Below are positions 1-6,258 of a DNA stretch of 7,227 nucleotides, in pieces. Every line of letters begins with the position of its first letter. Position 1 is the first letter of the stretch. The DNA is from Thermoleophilia bacterium (GTDB lineage Bacteria > Actinomycetota > Thermoleophilia > Gaiellales > SKUG01): positions 1-7,227 of the forward strand of contig JAOPYU010000263.1 of NCBI GenBank assembly GCA_025964455.1, read 5' to 3'. Under the pieces are notes generated by a model that made no database searches, was not told where the DNA came from, and worked only from the letters and a program-made list of their open reading frames with translations. The position numbers and the translations under genes were made by a program.

Positions 1-2
1 CT

Positions 3-89
3 CGCGGTACGGTGCGACTGCGCGTGGCGACCTCCGGACGCGCGGTCGAGATCCAATCCATCGCGCTCCAGCCCGACGTTGGCTTCTAG
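3..89 (+). CDS. C-terminal end of an unidentified protein (partial, 28 codons)
   Basis: Reading frame 3 is open from the window edge to a TAG at 87-89 and encodes 28 residues ending in QSIALQPDVGF. The alternating hydrophobic pattern (VRLRV, VEIQSIAL) looks like two beta strands at the end of a beta-rich domain, and most third codon positions are G or C as in the neighbouring genes. The frame is short and the other two plus frames are also open here, so coding is likely but not certain. The product cannot be named from so few residues. It lies 75 bases upstream of the histidine kinase on the same strand and could be part of the same transcript. Confidence 0.5.
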   Translation, partial: RGTVRLRVATSGRAVEIQSIALQPDVGF

Positions 90-146
90 GATGCGCCGTC
101 AGATGCACGGACCGGGCGCAGGCGACGCGCAGCCGTGGTCGCTCGG

Positions 147-159
147 GATCCGTAGGATC
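147..159 (+). promoter_or_regulatory. Small palindrome overlapping the kinase ribosome-binding site
   Basis: GATCC-GTA-GGATC is a perfect inverted repeat with 5-base arms. Its right arm contains the AGGA (154-157) that is the only Shine-Dalgarno-like sequence before the GTG at 165. If it folded in the mRNA it would partly hide the ribosome-binding site. The arms are short and the loop is only 3 bases, so this may be chance. No convincing -35/-10 promoter is visible in 90-164. Confidence 0.25.
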
Positions 160-164
160 GTTCG

Positions 165-1460
165 GTGACCGAGCGCATCCACATCGACGGCGACCTCGCG
201 GCATCGCGAGACGTGCTCGACACCCACCAGCTCGGGCGCCGCGCCGCGCCCTTCCTGATCGCCATCGCGATGGCGTACGCCCTGCTGCCGTTCCAGACCG
301 ACGTGGTCGACTGGTCGCGGCTCATGGCGGGAACGGCGATCCTGGCGGCGATCATCGCCGCTGCTGTCCTCATCGCCCGCCTCGGGGATCGCGCGCCGCT
401 CTGGACGCTGCGGCTGCTGCCATTCGTCTACCTCGTGTTCGTCGTCGTGCTGCGCGACGCATTCGGCGGCCCGTTGTCGGGCGCGGGCTCGCTGGTGTTC
501 CTGGCGCCGTTCTGGGTGGGGCTCCACGACACGCGCCTGCAGGTGCTGATCGTCATCGCCGCGATGTTCGTGGCACTCGCCTCGGGAGGCCCCGACCTCT
601 ACGACGGACAGAGCATCAGGCGCGCCATCATCCTGACGGCGATCATCGGATTCATCTCACTCGCGGTCCAGCGCGCAGTCGCCGAATCCCGCGTGATCCG
701 CCGCCGGGACGAGCAGGCTGCCGCCTCGCGCGCGGAGACGAACGAGCGCCTGGCCGAGACGAACGCGCTGCTCGAGCGATCCAACCGCGAGCTCGAGCAG
801 TTCGCCTACGTCAGCTCCCACGACCTGCAGGAGCCGCTGCGCATGATCCGCAGCTTCAGCCAGCTGTTCATGCAGCGCCACGGGGCCAAGCTGGACGCCG
901 AAGGCACCGAGCTGATCGGGTACGTGATCGACGGCGCAGAACGAGCGCAACGCCTGGTCCAGGACCTGCTCGACTACTCCCGGGTGGGCACGGCGGAGCT
1001 CGAGCTCACCCCCGTGGAGCTCGACGACAGCCTCGATCGCGCGCTCCAGTCCCTGCAGGCCTTCGTCGAGGAGACCGGCGCGACCATCGAGCGGGCGGGT
1101 CCGCTGCCCACCGTCGTCGGCGATGCGTCCCAGCTCGATCGCCTGTTCGCGAACCTACTCGCCAACAGCATGCGGTACCGGCACCCGGACCGGGCCCCGC
1201 ACGTGGTGGTCACGGGTCGACAGCTCGACGACGGCGTCGAGGTGCAGGTGCGCGACAACGGCATCGGATTCGACCAGGAGCACGCCGAGCGGATCTTCCT
1301 GATGTTCCAGCGCCTGCACGGTCGGGCCAAGTACGATGGGACCGGCATCGGCCTCGCGATCTGCACACGGATCGTGGAGCGGCACGGTGGCCGGATCTCC
1401 GCAACGGGCGAACCGGACGTCGGCTCGACCTTCACCTTCACCATCGGAGCTTCCGAGTGA
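165..1460 (+). CDS. Six-helix membrane sensor histidine kinase, phytochrome-type kinase core
   Basis: 431-residue sensor kinase. Residues about 25-172 hold roughly six hydrophobic helices (near 27-43, 54-72, 82-97, 107-120, 125-140, 153-170) with short loops and no large extracellular domain, so the signal is probably sensed in or at the membrane. A charged, coiled-coil-like linker (about 173-212) leads to the HisKA domain, with phospho-acceptor H219 in SSHDLQEPLR. The ATPase domain has the N box (N330, N334), G1 box DNGIGFD (364-370), an F-box-like IFLMFQRLH (377-385) and G2 box GTGIGLAIC (392-400), so it should be active. The HDLQEPLR and FQRLHGRAKYDGTGIG signatures are typical of Cph1/bacteriophytochrome-like kinases, but no PAS, GAF or PHY region is present. 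The GTG start at 165 is preceded by a weak AGGA and precedes the first helix; the next in-frame ATG would cut into that helix. The response regulator start overlaps its stop, so the two are almost certainly partners. The stimulus is unknown. Confidence 0.93.
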   Translation: MTERIHIDGDLAASRDVLDTHQLGRRAAPFLIAIAMAYALLPFQTDVVDWSRLMAGTAILAAIIAAAVLIARLGDRAPLWTLRLLPFVYLVFVVVLRDAFGGPLSGAGSLVFLAPFWVGLHDTRLQVLIVIAAMFVALASGGPDLYDGQSIRRAIILTAIIGFISLAVQRAVAESRVIRRRDEQAAASRAETNERLAETNALLERSNRELEQFAYVSSHDLQEPLRMIRSFSQLFMQRHGAKLDAEGTELIGYVIDGAERAQRLVQDLLDYSRVGTAELELTPVELDDSLDRALQSLQAFVEETGATIERAGPLPTVVGDASQLDRLFANLLANSMRYRHPDRAPHVVVTGRQLDDGVEVQVRDNGIGFDQEHAERIFLMFQRLHGRAKYDGTGIGLAICTRIVERHGGRISATGEPDVGSTFTFTIGASE

Positions 1461-1897
1461 TCAATCCGATCACGACCATCGAGATCCTCCTCATCGAGGA
1501 CAACCCCGGTGACGTGCGACTCACGCAGGAGGGCCTGGCCCAGGCGAAGGTGCACAACCGGCTGTGGATCGCCTACGACGGCGAGACCGCCCTGTCGATG
1601 CTGCGCAACGAGCCGCCGCACGAGCACGTGCCACGCCCCGACATGATCCTCCTCGACCTGAACCTGCCCGGGCGCAGTGGCTTCGAGGTGCTGCAGGCGA
1701 TCAAGTCCGACGAGAAGCTGCTGACCGTGCCGGTGATCGTGCTCAGCTCCTCGGCCGCGGAGCGCGACGTGCTCACCAGCTACGACCTCCACGCGAACGT
1801 GTACATCACCAAGCCGCAGGACTTCGAGCAGTTCGTCGAGATCGTCCACTCGATCGAGCAGTTCTGGTTCACCGTCGCCAAGCTGCCCACGCGCTGA
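1457..1897 (+). CDS. Single-domain response regulator, Rcp1-like
   Basis: 146-residue stand-alone receiver domain. The acidic pocket is E14-D15, the phosphorylated aspartate is D67 in ILLDLNLPG, the switch Ser is in VLSSS (95-99) and the conserved lysine is K119 in YITKP. The length, the EDNPGDVRLTQE start, the SYDLHANVYITKP segment and the SIEQFW C-terminal helix match the Rcp1 family of regulators paired with cyanobacterial phytochromes. No DNA-binding or enzymatic output domain follows, so it probably acts by protein contact or phosphorelay. Its GTG start overlaps the kinase TGA (GTGA), with GGAG about 7 bases upstream, so the two are translationally coupled. It converges with the arfB-like gene, with only 6 bases between the stop codons. 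Confidence 0.93.
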   Translation: MINPITTIEILLIEDNPGDVRLTQEGLAQAKVHNRLWIAYDGETALSMLRNEPPHEHVPRPDMILLDLNLPGRSGFEVLQAIKSDEKLLTVPVIVLSSSAAERDVLTSYDLHANVYITKPQDFEQFVEIVHSIEQFWFTVAKLPTR

Positions 1898-1903
1898 CAC
1901 ACG

Positions 1904-2350
1904 TCAGTCGTCGTCGCCCCAGTTCCAGCGACGCGCGCCCTTCTTCTGGGACGTCTGCTGCTTGCTCGCCCGCGCCCGCAGACGCGCACCCCGCGATGGC
2001 TTGGTCTTCACGCGTGGTCGAGCAACGCGGAGCGCGCTCGCGAGCAGCTGTTCCATCCGCTCGGCCGCCAGCTGGCGGTTGCGGTGCTGGTCGCGGGTGT
2101 CTGCAGCGCCGACGGTGAGCTCGCCCGCCCCCGTGATCCGGCTGGCGAGCCGCTCGTAGACGAGCGCCACCTCGCGCGGCTCGAGCCCGAGCTCGGCGAT
2201 CGTCACGGTCAGCTCCGCGCGCGAGGCGGTCTTGTTGGCGTGCTGTCCGCCTGGACCACCACTCGTGGTCGCGCGCCATGCCATCGCCGCTGCCGGGACC
2301 ACGCGGTCACCTGGCAGCCTGACGACGAGCGGATCGCGCGCAGCAGCCAC
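1904..2350 (-). CDS. arfB: ArfB/YaeJ-type ribosome rescue peptidyl-tRNA hydrolase
   Basis: 148-residue release-factor-like protein. The catalytic GGQ (34-36) sits in SGGPGGQHANKT, the signature of class I release factor domain 3. There is no codon-recognition domain, which fits ArfB (YaeJ/ICT1), a factor that frees peptides from ribosomes stalled at mRNA ends without a stop codon. Residues about 107-141 form a Lys/Arg-rich tail (KTKPSRGARLRARASKQ) like the ArfB tail that inserts into the empty mRNA channel. The last residues NWGDDD make an unusual acidic cap. The GTG start at 2350 is the first possible start after the sigma gene stop, 6 bases away and in the same frame. No Shine-Dalgarno is visible, so coupling to translation of the sigma gene is likely. 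A later ATG (residue 23) would remove the beta strand before the GGQ loop. A different small GGQ hydrolase of the same family cannot be excluded. Confidence 0.87.
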   Translation of the reverse strand: MAAARDPLVVRLPGDRVVPAAAMAWRATTSGGPGGQHANKTASRAELTVTIAELGLEPREVALVYERLASRITGAGELTVGAADTRDQHRNRQLAAERMEQLLASALRVARPRVKTKPSRGARLRARASKQQTSQKKGARRWNWGDDD

Positions 2351-2356
2351 GACCGG

Positions 2357-3040
2357 TCAGTCCGGGACGCGGCGGCTCTCGATGTGCTCGCCGACCTTGC
2401 GCTTGACCCGCTGCAGCGCGTTGTCGACCGTCTTGGCGTCGCAGCCGCAGCGCTCGGCGATCTGGTCGTAGGAGCTGCCTTCGAGGTACCCCGTGAGTGC
2501 CTGCGACTCGAGCGGGCTGAGCCGCGTGGTCATGTGGTCGACCAGGCTCTCCAGCTCCTGCGTGGAGATGATCTTCACGGCGGGATCGTCCACCTCGCTC
2601 CCGGGCAGGCAGTCGCCGATCGTGCAGTCGACGTCGACGTCACGGCCCGAGGGCGTGTGGCTGAAGGAGACGTACTGGTTGAGCGGGACATGCTTGTTGC
2701 GCGTCGCGGTCTTGATCGCCGTGATGATCTGGCGCGTGATGCACAGCTCCGCGAACGAGCGGAAGCTGGCTTCCTTGTCGCGGCGGTAGTCGCGCACGGC
2801 CTTGTAGAGCCCGATCAGCCCCTCCTGGAGCAGGTCGTCCGCATCGCCCCCGGCGATGAAGTAGCTCGACGACTTCATCCGCACGAAGCCCACGTATCGC
2901 TTGATGAGCTGGTCGAGCGCCTTGGTGTCGCCGCGCCGTGCGCGCTCGACCAACCGCTGCTCGTCCAGGTCGGCAATCATCCGCACATAGGTGCGAGTGT
3001 GCCGATGCTCTCCATCCTGGCGTCGTTCGCTGACGGCCAT
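2357..3040 (-). CDS. sigH: RNA polymerase sigma-70 family factor, SigH/Spo0H type
   Basis: 227-residue alternative sigma factor. Region 2 (about 33-112) contains DDLLQEGLIGLYKAVRDYR for core binding and the very characteristic ELCITRQIITAIKTATRNK, followed by HVPLNQYVS; these match Bacillus SigH (Spo0H) almost residue for residue as I recall it. Region 4 (about 174-216) holds the -35-binding helix-turn-helix, SSYDQIAERCGCDAKTVDNA, ending in LQRVKRK. There is no region 1.1 or long region 3, and the length matches SigH (about 218 residues). The frame stays open up to 3262, but the ATG at 3040 has a strong GGGGAGG 5 bases upstream and gives family length, and residues before it resemble nothing. 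In Bacillus SigH drives transition-state, competence and sporulation genes; here the regulon is unknown. The gene lies downstream of yacP, as in Firmicutes, but with its own leader. The assignment is firm at family level; orthology is inferred from sequence plus gene order. Confidence 0.92.
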   Translation of the reverse strand: MAVSERRQDGEHRHTRTYVRMIADLDEQRLVERARRGDTKALDQLIKRYVGFVRMKSSSYFIAGGDADDLLQEGLIGLYKAVRDYRRDKEASFRSFAELCITRQIITAIKTATRNKHVPLNQYVSFSHTPSGRDVDVDCTIGDCLPGSEVDDPAVKIISTQELESLVDHMTTRLSPLESQALTGYLEGSSYDQIAERCGCDAKTVDNALQRVKRKVGEHIESRRVPD

Positions 3041-3045
3041 GGCCA

Positions 3046-3052
3046 CCTCCCC
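3046..3052 (-). promoter_or_regulatory. Strong Shine-Dalgarno deciding the sigH start
   Basis: GGGGAGG on the minus strand, 5 bases before the ATG at 3040. It is the strongest ribosome-binding site in the window and is the main reason for starting the sigma factor at 3040 and not at the upstream in-frame ATG at 3262. Confidence 0.8.
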
Positions 3053-3127
3053 AATCAGGCGCCTCGCATCCGTGCGTCGCTCCGTACCCGTTCCGAAAAA
3101 CCCGCCCCACAGCAGGAACTTTCCGCG

Positions 3128-3187
3128 AAGTCTCAACCGTTGGTCGAGGGTGGTGAAACGCTCACCCTCGACCTCAGGTGGAGACTT
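3128..3187 (-). promoter_or_regulatory. 60-base imperfect palindrome, structured leader of the sigH transcript
   Basis: The two 25-base halves pair at 21 positions: an outer 7-base stem (AAGTCTC/GAGACTT), one mismatch, 3 pairs (ACC/GGT), a 3x3 internal loop, and an inner perfect 11-base stem (GGTCGAGGGTG/CACCCTCGACC) around a 10-base loop at 3153-3162. It lies between the candidate promoter and the sigH ribosome-binding site, and its outer edge falls where transcription should start. No T-run follows on either strand, so a simple terminator is unlikely. It could be a 5' mRNA structure (stability, attenuation, RNA or protein binding) or an operator for a dimeric repressor. The structure is directly visible; the function is inferred. 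Confidence 0.6.
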
Positions 3188-3194
3188 GGGGGCA

Positions 3195-3224
3195 AGTGTA
3201 TCCAGCAGGCCGGACGCACGACAA
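3195..3224 (-). promoter_or_regulatory. Candidate promoter for sigH-arfB
   Basis: On the minus strand, a -35-like TTGTCG (3224-3219) is followed by an 18-base spacer and a -10-like TACACT (3200-3195). Transcription would start near 3188-3187, at the first base of the long palindrome, about 148 bases before the sigH start codon. The match to the housekeeping consensus is moderate. It would let sigH and arfB be expressed separately from the gltX-yacP operon. Confidence 0.4.
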
Positions 3225-3238
3225 GCGAACAAGCAGGA

Positions 3239-3252
3239 CTCGGGGCCCCGAG
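3239..3252 (-). repeat. Perfect 14-base palindrome CTCGGGGCCCCGAG
   Basis: A self-complementary GC-rich sequence about 15 bases beyond the putative terminator stem and just upstream of the candidate sigH -35 element. It has no loop of its own, so it is more plausible as a protein-binding site or as a chance feature of GC-rich DNA than as an RNA hairpin. Confidence 0.3.
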
Positions 3253-3267
3253 GTCGTATCAAGGTCG

Positions 3268-3291
3268 ACTCCCGTCCACGCGGGACGGAGT
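3268..3291 (-). terminator. Candidate terminator hairpin of the gltX-yacP operon
   Basis: Four bases after the yacP stop codon, ACTCCGTCC and GGACGGGAGT pair over 9 positions with a single bulged base and a 5-base loop (CGCGT). No T-tract follows, as is common for terminators in high-GC actinobacteria, so termination strength is uncertain. The position directly after the stop and before the candidate sigH promoter supports the role. Confidence 0.45.
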
Positions 3292-3295
3292 TGGG

Positions 3296-3841
3296 TCAGG
3301 CCTCGCCGCGGCGCATGCGCTCGAGGCGCTCGAGCGTCTCGGCGTCGAGCGAATCGCGCAGCTGCCCCGGGGTCTCCTCGGCGTCGGCCCGCGCGCCGCT
3401 GGGCGGCAGCTGGCCGATCTCGATCAGCTCGGTGGCGAACGCATCGGCCTCGAGCGTGCGCTCGGACCGGGCACCCGCGACCTCGCGGAGGTCGGCGTCA
3501 CTCGTGACGAGCCAGTACGGGCGGCTGGCACGAGCGAGCGAGGCTGCGTAGCGCTCGATCACCGTGTCGCCGTCCATGTCGCCGGAGCCGACGACGGTGC
3601 CGTTGCCCCAGGGGTGGTCGCCCACCCCGACCGGGCCGGCGCCGTCGAACACGATGTAGAGCTCGTGGTTGAATTCCACGGTCCAGCCGAGCAGCGCGTC
3701 GAGCAGCCGGACCCGAACGCGGTCGGCGTCGGCCTGCGCCGATGCGGCGGTCGCGGAATCGTCGGTGGTCCGCTTCACGTACCGGGTCCACACGGGGGAG
3801 TTGGCGACGTTCGAGCCGTCGACGAGCAGCACGGCCTTCAT
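3296..3841 (-). CDS. rae1: YacP-family NYN-domain ribonuclease (Rae1-like)
   Basis: 181-residue single-domain protein of the NYN (PIN-like) metal-dependent RNase fold. It starts MKAVLLVDGSNVANS, with the first acidic residue D8 and N11; further likely metal ligands are D66 in IVFDGAG, D92 in the DGDTVIER helix start and D115 in VTSDADL. In Bacillus the YacP family member Rae1 enters the ribosomal A site and cuts certain mRNAs during translation. Whether this protein does the same is inferred from family and gene position. The C-terminal 35 or so residues are charged and probably helical. The ATG at 3841 overlaps the rlmB stop (ATGA), so translation is coupled. The reading frame extends further upstream, inside rlmB, but that extension is not protein-like and is not needed for the fold. 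Confidence 0.85.
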   Translation of the reverse strand: MKAVLLVDGSNVANSPVWTRYVKRTTDDSATAASAQADADRVRVRLLDALLGWTVEFNHELYIVFDGAGPVGVGDHPWGNGTVVGSGDMDGDTVIERYAASLARASRPYWLVTSDADLREVAGARSERTLEADAFATELIEIGQLPPSGARADAEETPGQLRDSLDAETLERLERMRRGEA

Positions 3842-4725
3842 CGGGCCACCGCCCGTCGCTGGCGCACGGCCTCGAAGGCGAGCACCGCGGCGACGGTCGC
3901 CACGTTGAGCGAGGCGACCGAGCCGGACATCGGGATGCGCACCTGCACGTCGCAGGCGCCCTCCACTCGGGGGCGAATCCCGGGGCCTTCTGCCCCGAGC
4001 ACGATCAGGGCGCCATCGGCGAGGTCCACGTCTGTCCAATCACTCGTGCCACGCTCGGTGGCTGCGTAGGACCACAGGTTGGGTCCCTTCACTCGTTCGA
4101 TCTCGTTCGCGAGGTTGGTGCATCGCGCGACGAACACGTGCTCCAGCGCGCCTGCGCTCGCCTTCACGGCGGCGCCGGTCACGCTCGCTGAGCGGTGCTC
4201 CGGGATCAATACCCCGGTTGCCCCGCTCGCATCCGCGACGCGCGCGATCGCGCCGAGGTTGTGCGGGTCGGTCACCTGGTCGAGACAGAGCACGAGCGGC
4301 GGCACCCCGTCGCGCTTGGCCCGAGCGAGCAGCTCGTCGAGCGTCACGTACGGGTAGGACTCGACCTCGGCGACGACGCCTTGGTGGTCGCCCGTGCCGG
4401 CGAGTTCGGTCAGTCGCGCGGGATCGGCGACCGTCTCCACGGGGCAGCCGGCGGCGCGCAGCTCCGCGACCACGTCGGCGAGCTCGGCGAGTGCGTTGGC
4501 CGTGGCGTGCACCGCGCGCACCTGCCGGCGACCGGCCACCGCTTCGCGAACCGGGTGGCGCCCGTAGACCATCCGCTCTGGATCGAGCGCGCCGTCACTG
4601 GCGCCGGACCGCTCGCGCGGCTCCGGGCGCGAGCCACCGAGCGGTCGACCCGGACGAGCCGAACCCGGTCGCGGACGACCACCACCCGGGCGCCCGCCGT
4701 GTGCTCCACGCGGCCGCTCAGGCAT
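3838..4725 (-). CDS. rlmB: 23S rRNA 2'-O-methyltransferase, TrmH/SpoU family (RlmB type)
   Basis: 295-residue SPOUT methyltransferase, expected to methylate the 2'-OH of a 23S rRNA guanosine (G2251 in E. coli) using S-adenosylmethionine. Residues 1-50 are a Gly/Pro/Arg-rich, disordered-looking extension. A substrate-binding domain follows (about 52-122, from MVYGRHPVREA). The catalytic SPOUT domain has motif 1 DPHNLGAIAR (153-162, N156 and R162), motif 2 GAEGPG (244-249) and motif 3 SGSVASLNVATVAA (267-280, N274), the knotted cofactor site. All catalytic motifs are intact. The start is ambiguous: ATG at 4725 overlaps the cysS stop by 8 bases, while an ATG at 4746 has a GGAGG 12 bases upstream and would add 7 residues. 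A tRNA-modifying TrmH paralogue is possible, but placement after cysS is typical of RlmB. Confidence 0.9.
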   Translation of the reverse strand: MPERPRGAHGGRPGGGRPRPGSARPGRPLGGSRPEPRERSGASDGALDPERMVYGRHPVREAVAGRRQVRAVHATANALAELADVVAELRAAGCPVETVADPARLTELAGTGDHQGVVAEVESYPYVTLDELLARAKRDGVPPLVLCLDQVTDPHNLGAIARVADASGATGVLIPEHRSASVTGAAVKASAGALEHVFVARCTNLANEIERVKGPNLWSYAATERGTSDWTDVDLADGALIVLGAEGPGIRPRVEGACDVQVRIPMSGSVASLNVATVAAVLAFEAVRQRRAVAR

Positions 4726-6199
4726 CGGATTCGGTGTCACTGACATCGGCAAGCGCCGCCTCCACGACGTCGGCCGCGTCGGCATCGGGCTCGCCGCTGC
4801 CGACCAGCTCGGTGCCGCCTGCGGTGTCACGCACCACGTAGCCGAGCGCCTCGAGCTCGGCGCGGATGCGGTCGCTCTCCTCGAAGTCCTTGGCGGCGCG
4901 AGCGATGTCGCGCGCCTCGAGCAGGGCCTGCGCCTCGGCCGTCACGTCGACGTCCACCGGCTCGAGCGCCGTGAGCCCGAACACGCGCAGGAACTCACCG
5001 ATCGCCGCGCGCTTGTCGCGCACGAGCTGCGGCGTGGCGTGTTCGTCGACGTCCGTGTTGAGGTCATAGAGCAGGCCACCGAGCTCCTTGAGCGCCTCGG
5101 TGGTGTTGAAGTCGTCGCGCAGCGCCTCGTGGATGCCTTCCCAGTCCCGCTTTGGGTCGGCGAAGGATGCATCTCCGGTGCCGCGCGTCTCCACGCTCGC
5201 GAGGTAGCGCTGGCTGCGGCGGAGCGTCTCGGTGATGCGGGTGCCGAGCTCGTGCGCCTGGTGCAGCCCCTGCTCGCTCCAGCTGAGCGGGCTGCGGTAG
5301 GACGCGCTCAGGTAGAAGAGCACGAGCTGCCACGCGGGCATGCGCTCGAGCGCCTCGTGCAGCTGTTCGATGTTGCCGACGCTCTTGCTCATCTTGGAGC
5401 CGTCGCCGGCCTCGAGCATGCCCGTGTGCATCCAGTGACGGGCGAACCCACGCCCACCGCCGCGCGACTGTGCGACCTCGTTCTCGTGGTGGGGGAAGAT
5501 CAGGTCGATGCCGCCGCCGTGCACGTCGAAGTCGGCGCCGAGCTCGGCCTCGGCCATCGCGCTGCACTCGATGTGCCAGCCCGGGCGACCCTTCCCCCAG
5601 GGGGAATCCCACGAGGTGTCCTCGTCGGGCTTGGTCGCCTTCCAGAGGGTGAAGTCCAGCGGGTGCTGCTTGTGCTCGCCGGGGTCGAGGTCCTCGCGGG
5701 AACCGGACACCATGTCATCGAGCGTGCGGTTGGCGAGCTTGCCGTACTCGCGGTACTGGTCGACACGGAAGTACACGTCGCCGCCTGATTCGTAGGCGAG
5801 GCCGCGCTCGATCAGGTCCGCGACGAGCGCGATGATCGCCGACATCGCCTCGGTCGCCGTCGGCTCCGAGTCCGGGCGCCCGAGCCCGAGCCGGTCGGTG
5901 TCCTCGCGGTACCACTGCGTCGCGCGCTGGGCGAGCTCGGCGCTCGGAACGCCCTGGTCGCGTGCCGCCTTGTAGATCTTGTCGTTGATGTCCGTGATGT
6001 TGGACGCGTAGCGGACGTTGACGCCGCAGAAGCGCAGGTAGTTCACGAACGCCTGGAACATGGCGTACGTGCGCGCATTGCCGACGTGGATGTGGTCGTA
6101 GACGGTCGGACCGCAGACGTAGATCGACAGGTCGTTCGATCCGTCCCGCAGCAGCGGCTGCTTCTTGCGGGTGGACGTGTCATAGACCTGCATCTGCAT
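4718..6199 (-). CDS. cysS: Cysteinyl-tRNA synthetase
   Basis: 493-residue class I aminoacyl-tRNA synthetase that charges tRNA-Cys. The HIGH-type motif is HVGN (38-41) in GPTVYDHIHVGNAR and the KMSKS loop is exact (269-273). The zinc that recognises the cysteine thiol is expected to be held by C29, C212 (WHIECSAM), H237 and E241 (FPHHENE); all four are present, so the enzyme should be active. The region after about 330 is the helical anticodon-binding part, ending in a short acidic tail. Length is slightly above the usual 460-470 residues because of that tail. The ATG at 6199 has GGAGG 5 bases upstream; an ATG two codons later is less well spaced. It follows gltX by 58 bases and overlaps rlmB. 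Confidence 0.97.
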   Translation of the reverse strand: MQMQVYDTSTRKKQPLLRDGSNDLSIYVCGPTVYDHIHVGNARTYAMFQAFVNYLRFCGVNVRYASNITDINDKIYKAARDQGVPSAELAQRATQWYREDTDRLGLGRPDSEPTATEAMSAIIALVADLIERGLAYESGGDVYFRVDQYREYGKLANRTLDDMVSGSREDLDPGEHKQHPLDFTLWKATKPDEDTSWDSPWGKGRPGWHIECSAMAEAELGADFDVHGGGIDLIFPHHENEVAQSRGGGRGFARHWMHTGMLEAGDGSKMSKSVGNIEQLHEALERMPAWQLVLFYLSASYRSPLSWSEQGLHQAHELGTRITETLRRSQRYLASVETRGTGDASFADPKRDWEGIHEALRDDFNTTEALKELGGLLYDLNTDVDEHATPQLVRDKRAAIGEFLRVFGLTALEPVDVDVTAEAQALLEARDIARAAKDFEESDRIRAELEALGYVVRDTAGGTELVGSGEPDADAADVVEAALADVSDTESDA

Positions 6200-6258
6200 C
6201 GGAGCCTCCGTCGTCGGGCGCCGGCATCCCTGCGGCCATCGCCTCGCACGCGCGAAGC

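Noticed and set aside
974..1900. A 308-residue minus-strand open frame opposite the kinase and regulator.
   Set aside because: The plus-strand genes have complete family motifs through this whole stretch; the antisense frame has no recognisable domain.
1894..1907. CTGAC-ACAC-GTCAG inverted repeat covering both convergent stop codons, as a bidirectional terminator.
   Set aside because: The stem is only 5 base pairs and no T-run follows on either strand, so it is too weak to call.
3061..3127. A possible riboswitch in the sigH leader, including a GGGGCGGG-TTTTT stretch that resembles a terminator tail.
   Set aside because: No stable stem directly precedes the T-run and no known riboswitch core motif could be recognised.
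3041..3262. The sigma factor frame remains open up to an ATG at 3262, suggesting a 301-residue protein with an N-terminal extension.
   Set aside because: The extra 74 residues resemble no sigma region, run through the palindrome and the candidate promoter, and lack a good ribosome-binding site, while the ATG at 3040 has a strong one and gives the family length.
2084..4069. A 661-residue open frame on the plus strand opposite sigH, yacP and rlmB.
   Set aside because: It is the antisense shadow of well-identified genes; long open antisense frames are expected at this GC content, and its composition (runs of RR, HG, AA) is not protein-like.
6200..6258. A possible promoter or attenuator between gltX and cysS.
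   Set aside because: The 59 bases contain only a Shine-Dalgarno before cysS and short GC-rich repeats of the kind expected by chance; no -35/-10 pair or clear hairpin with T-run is visible.
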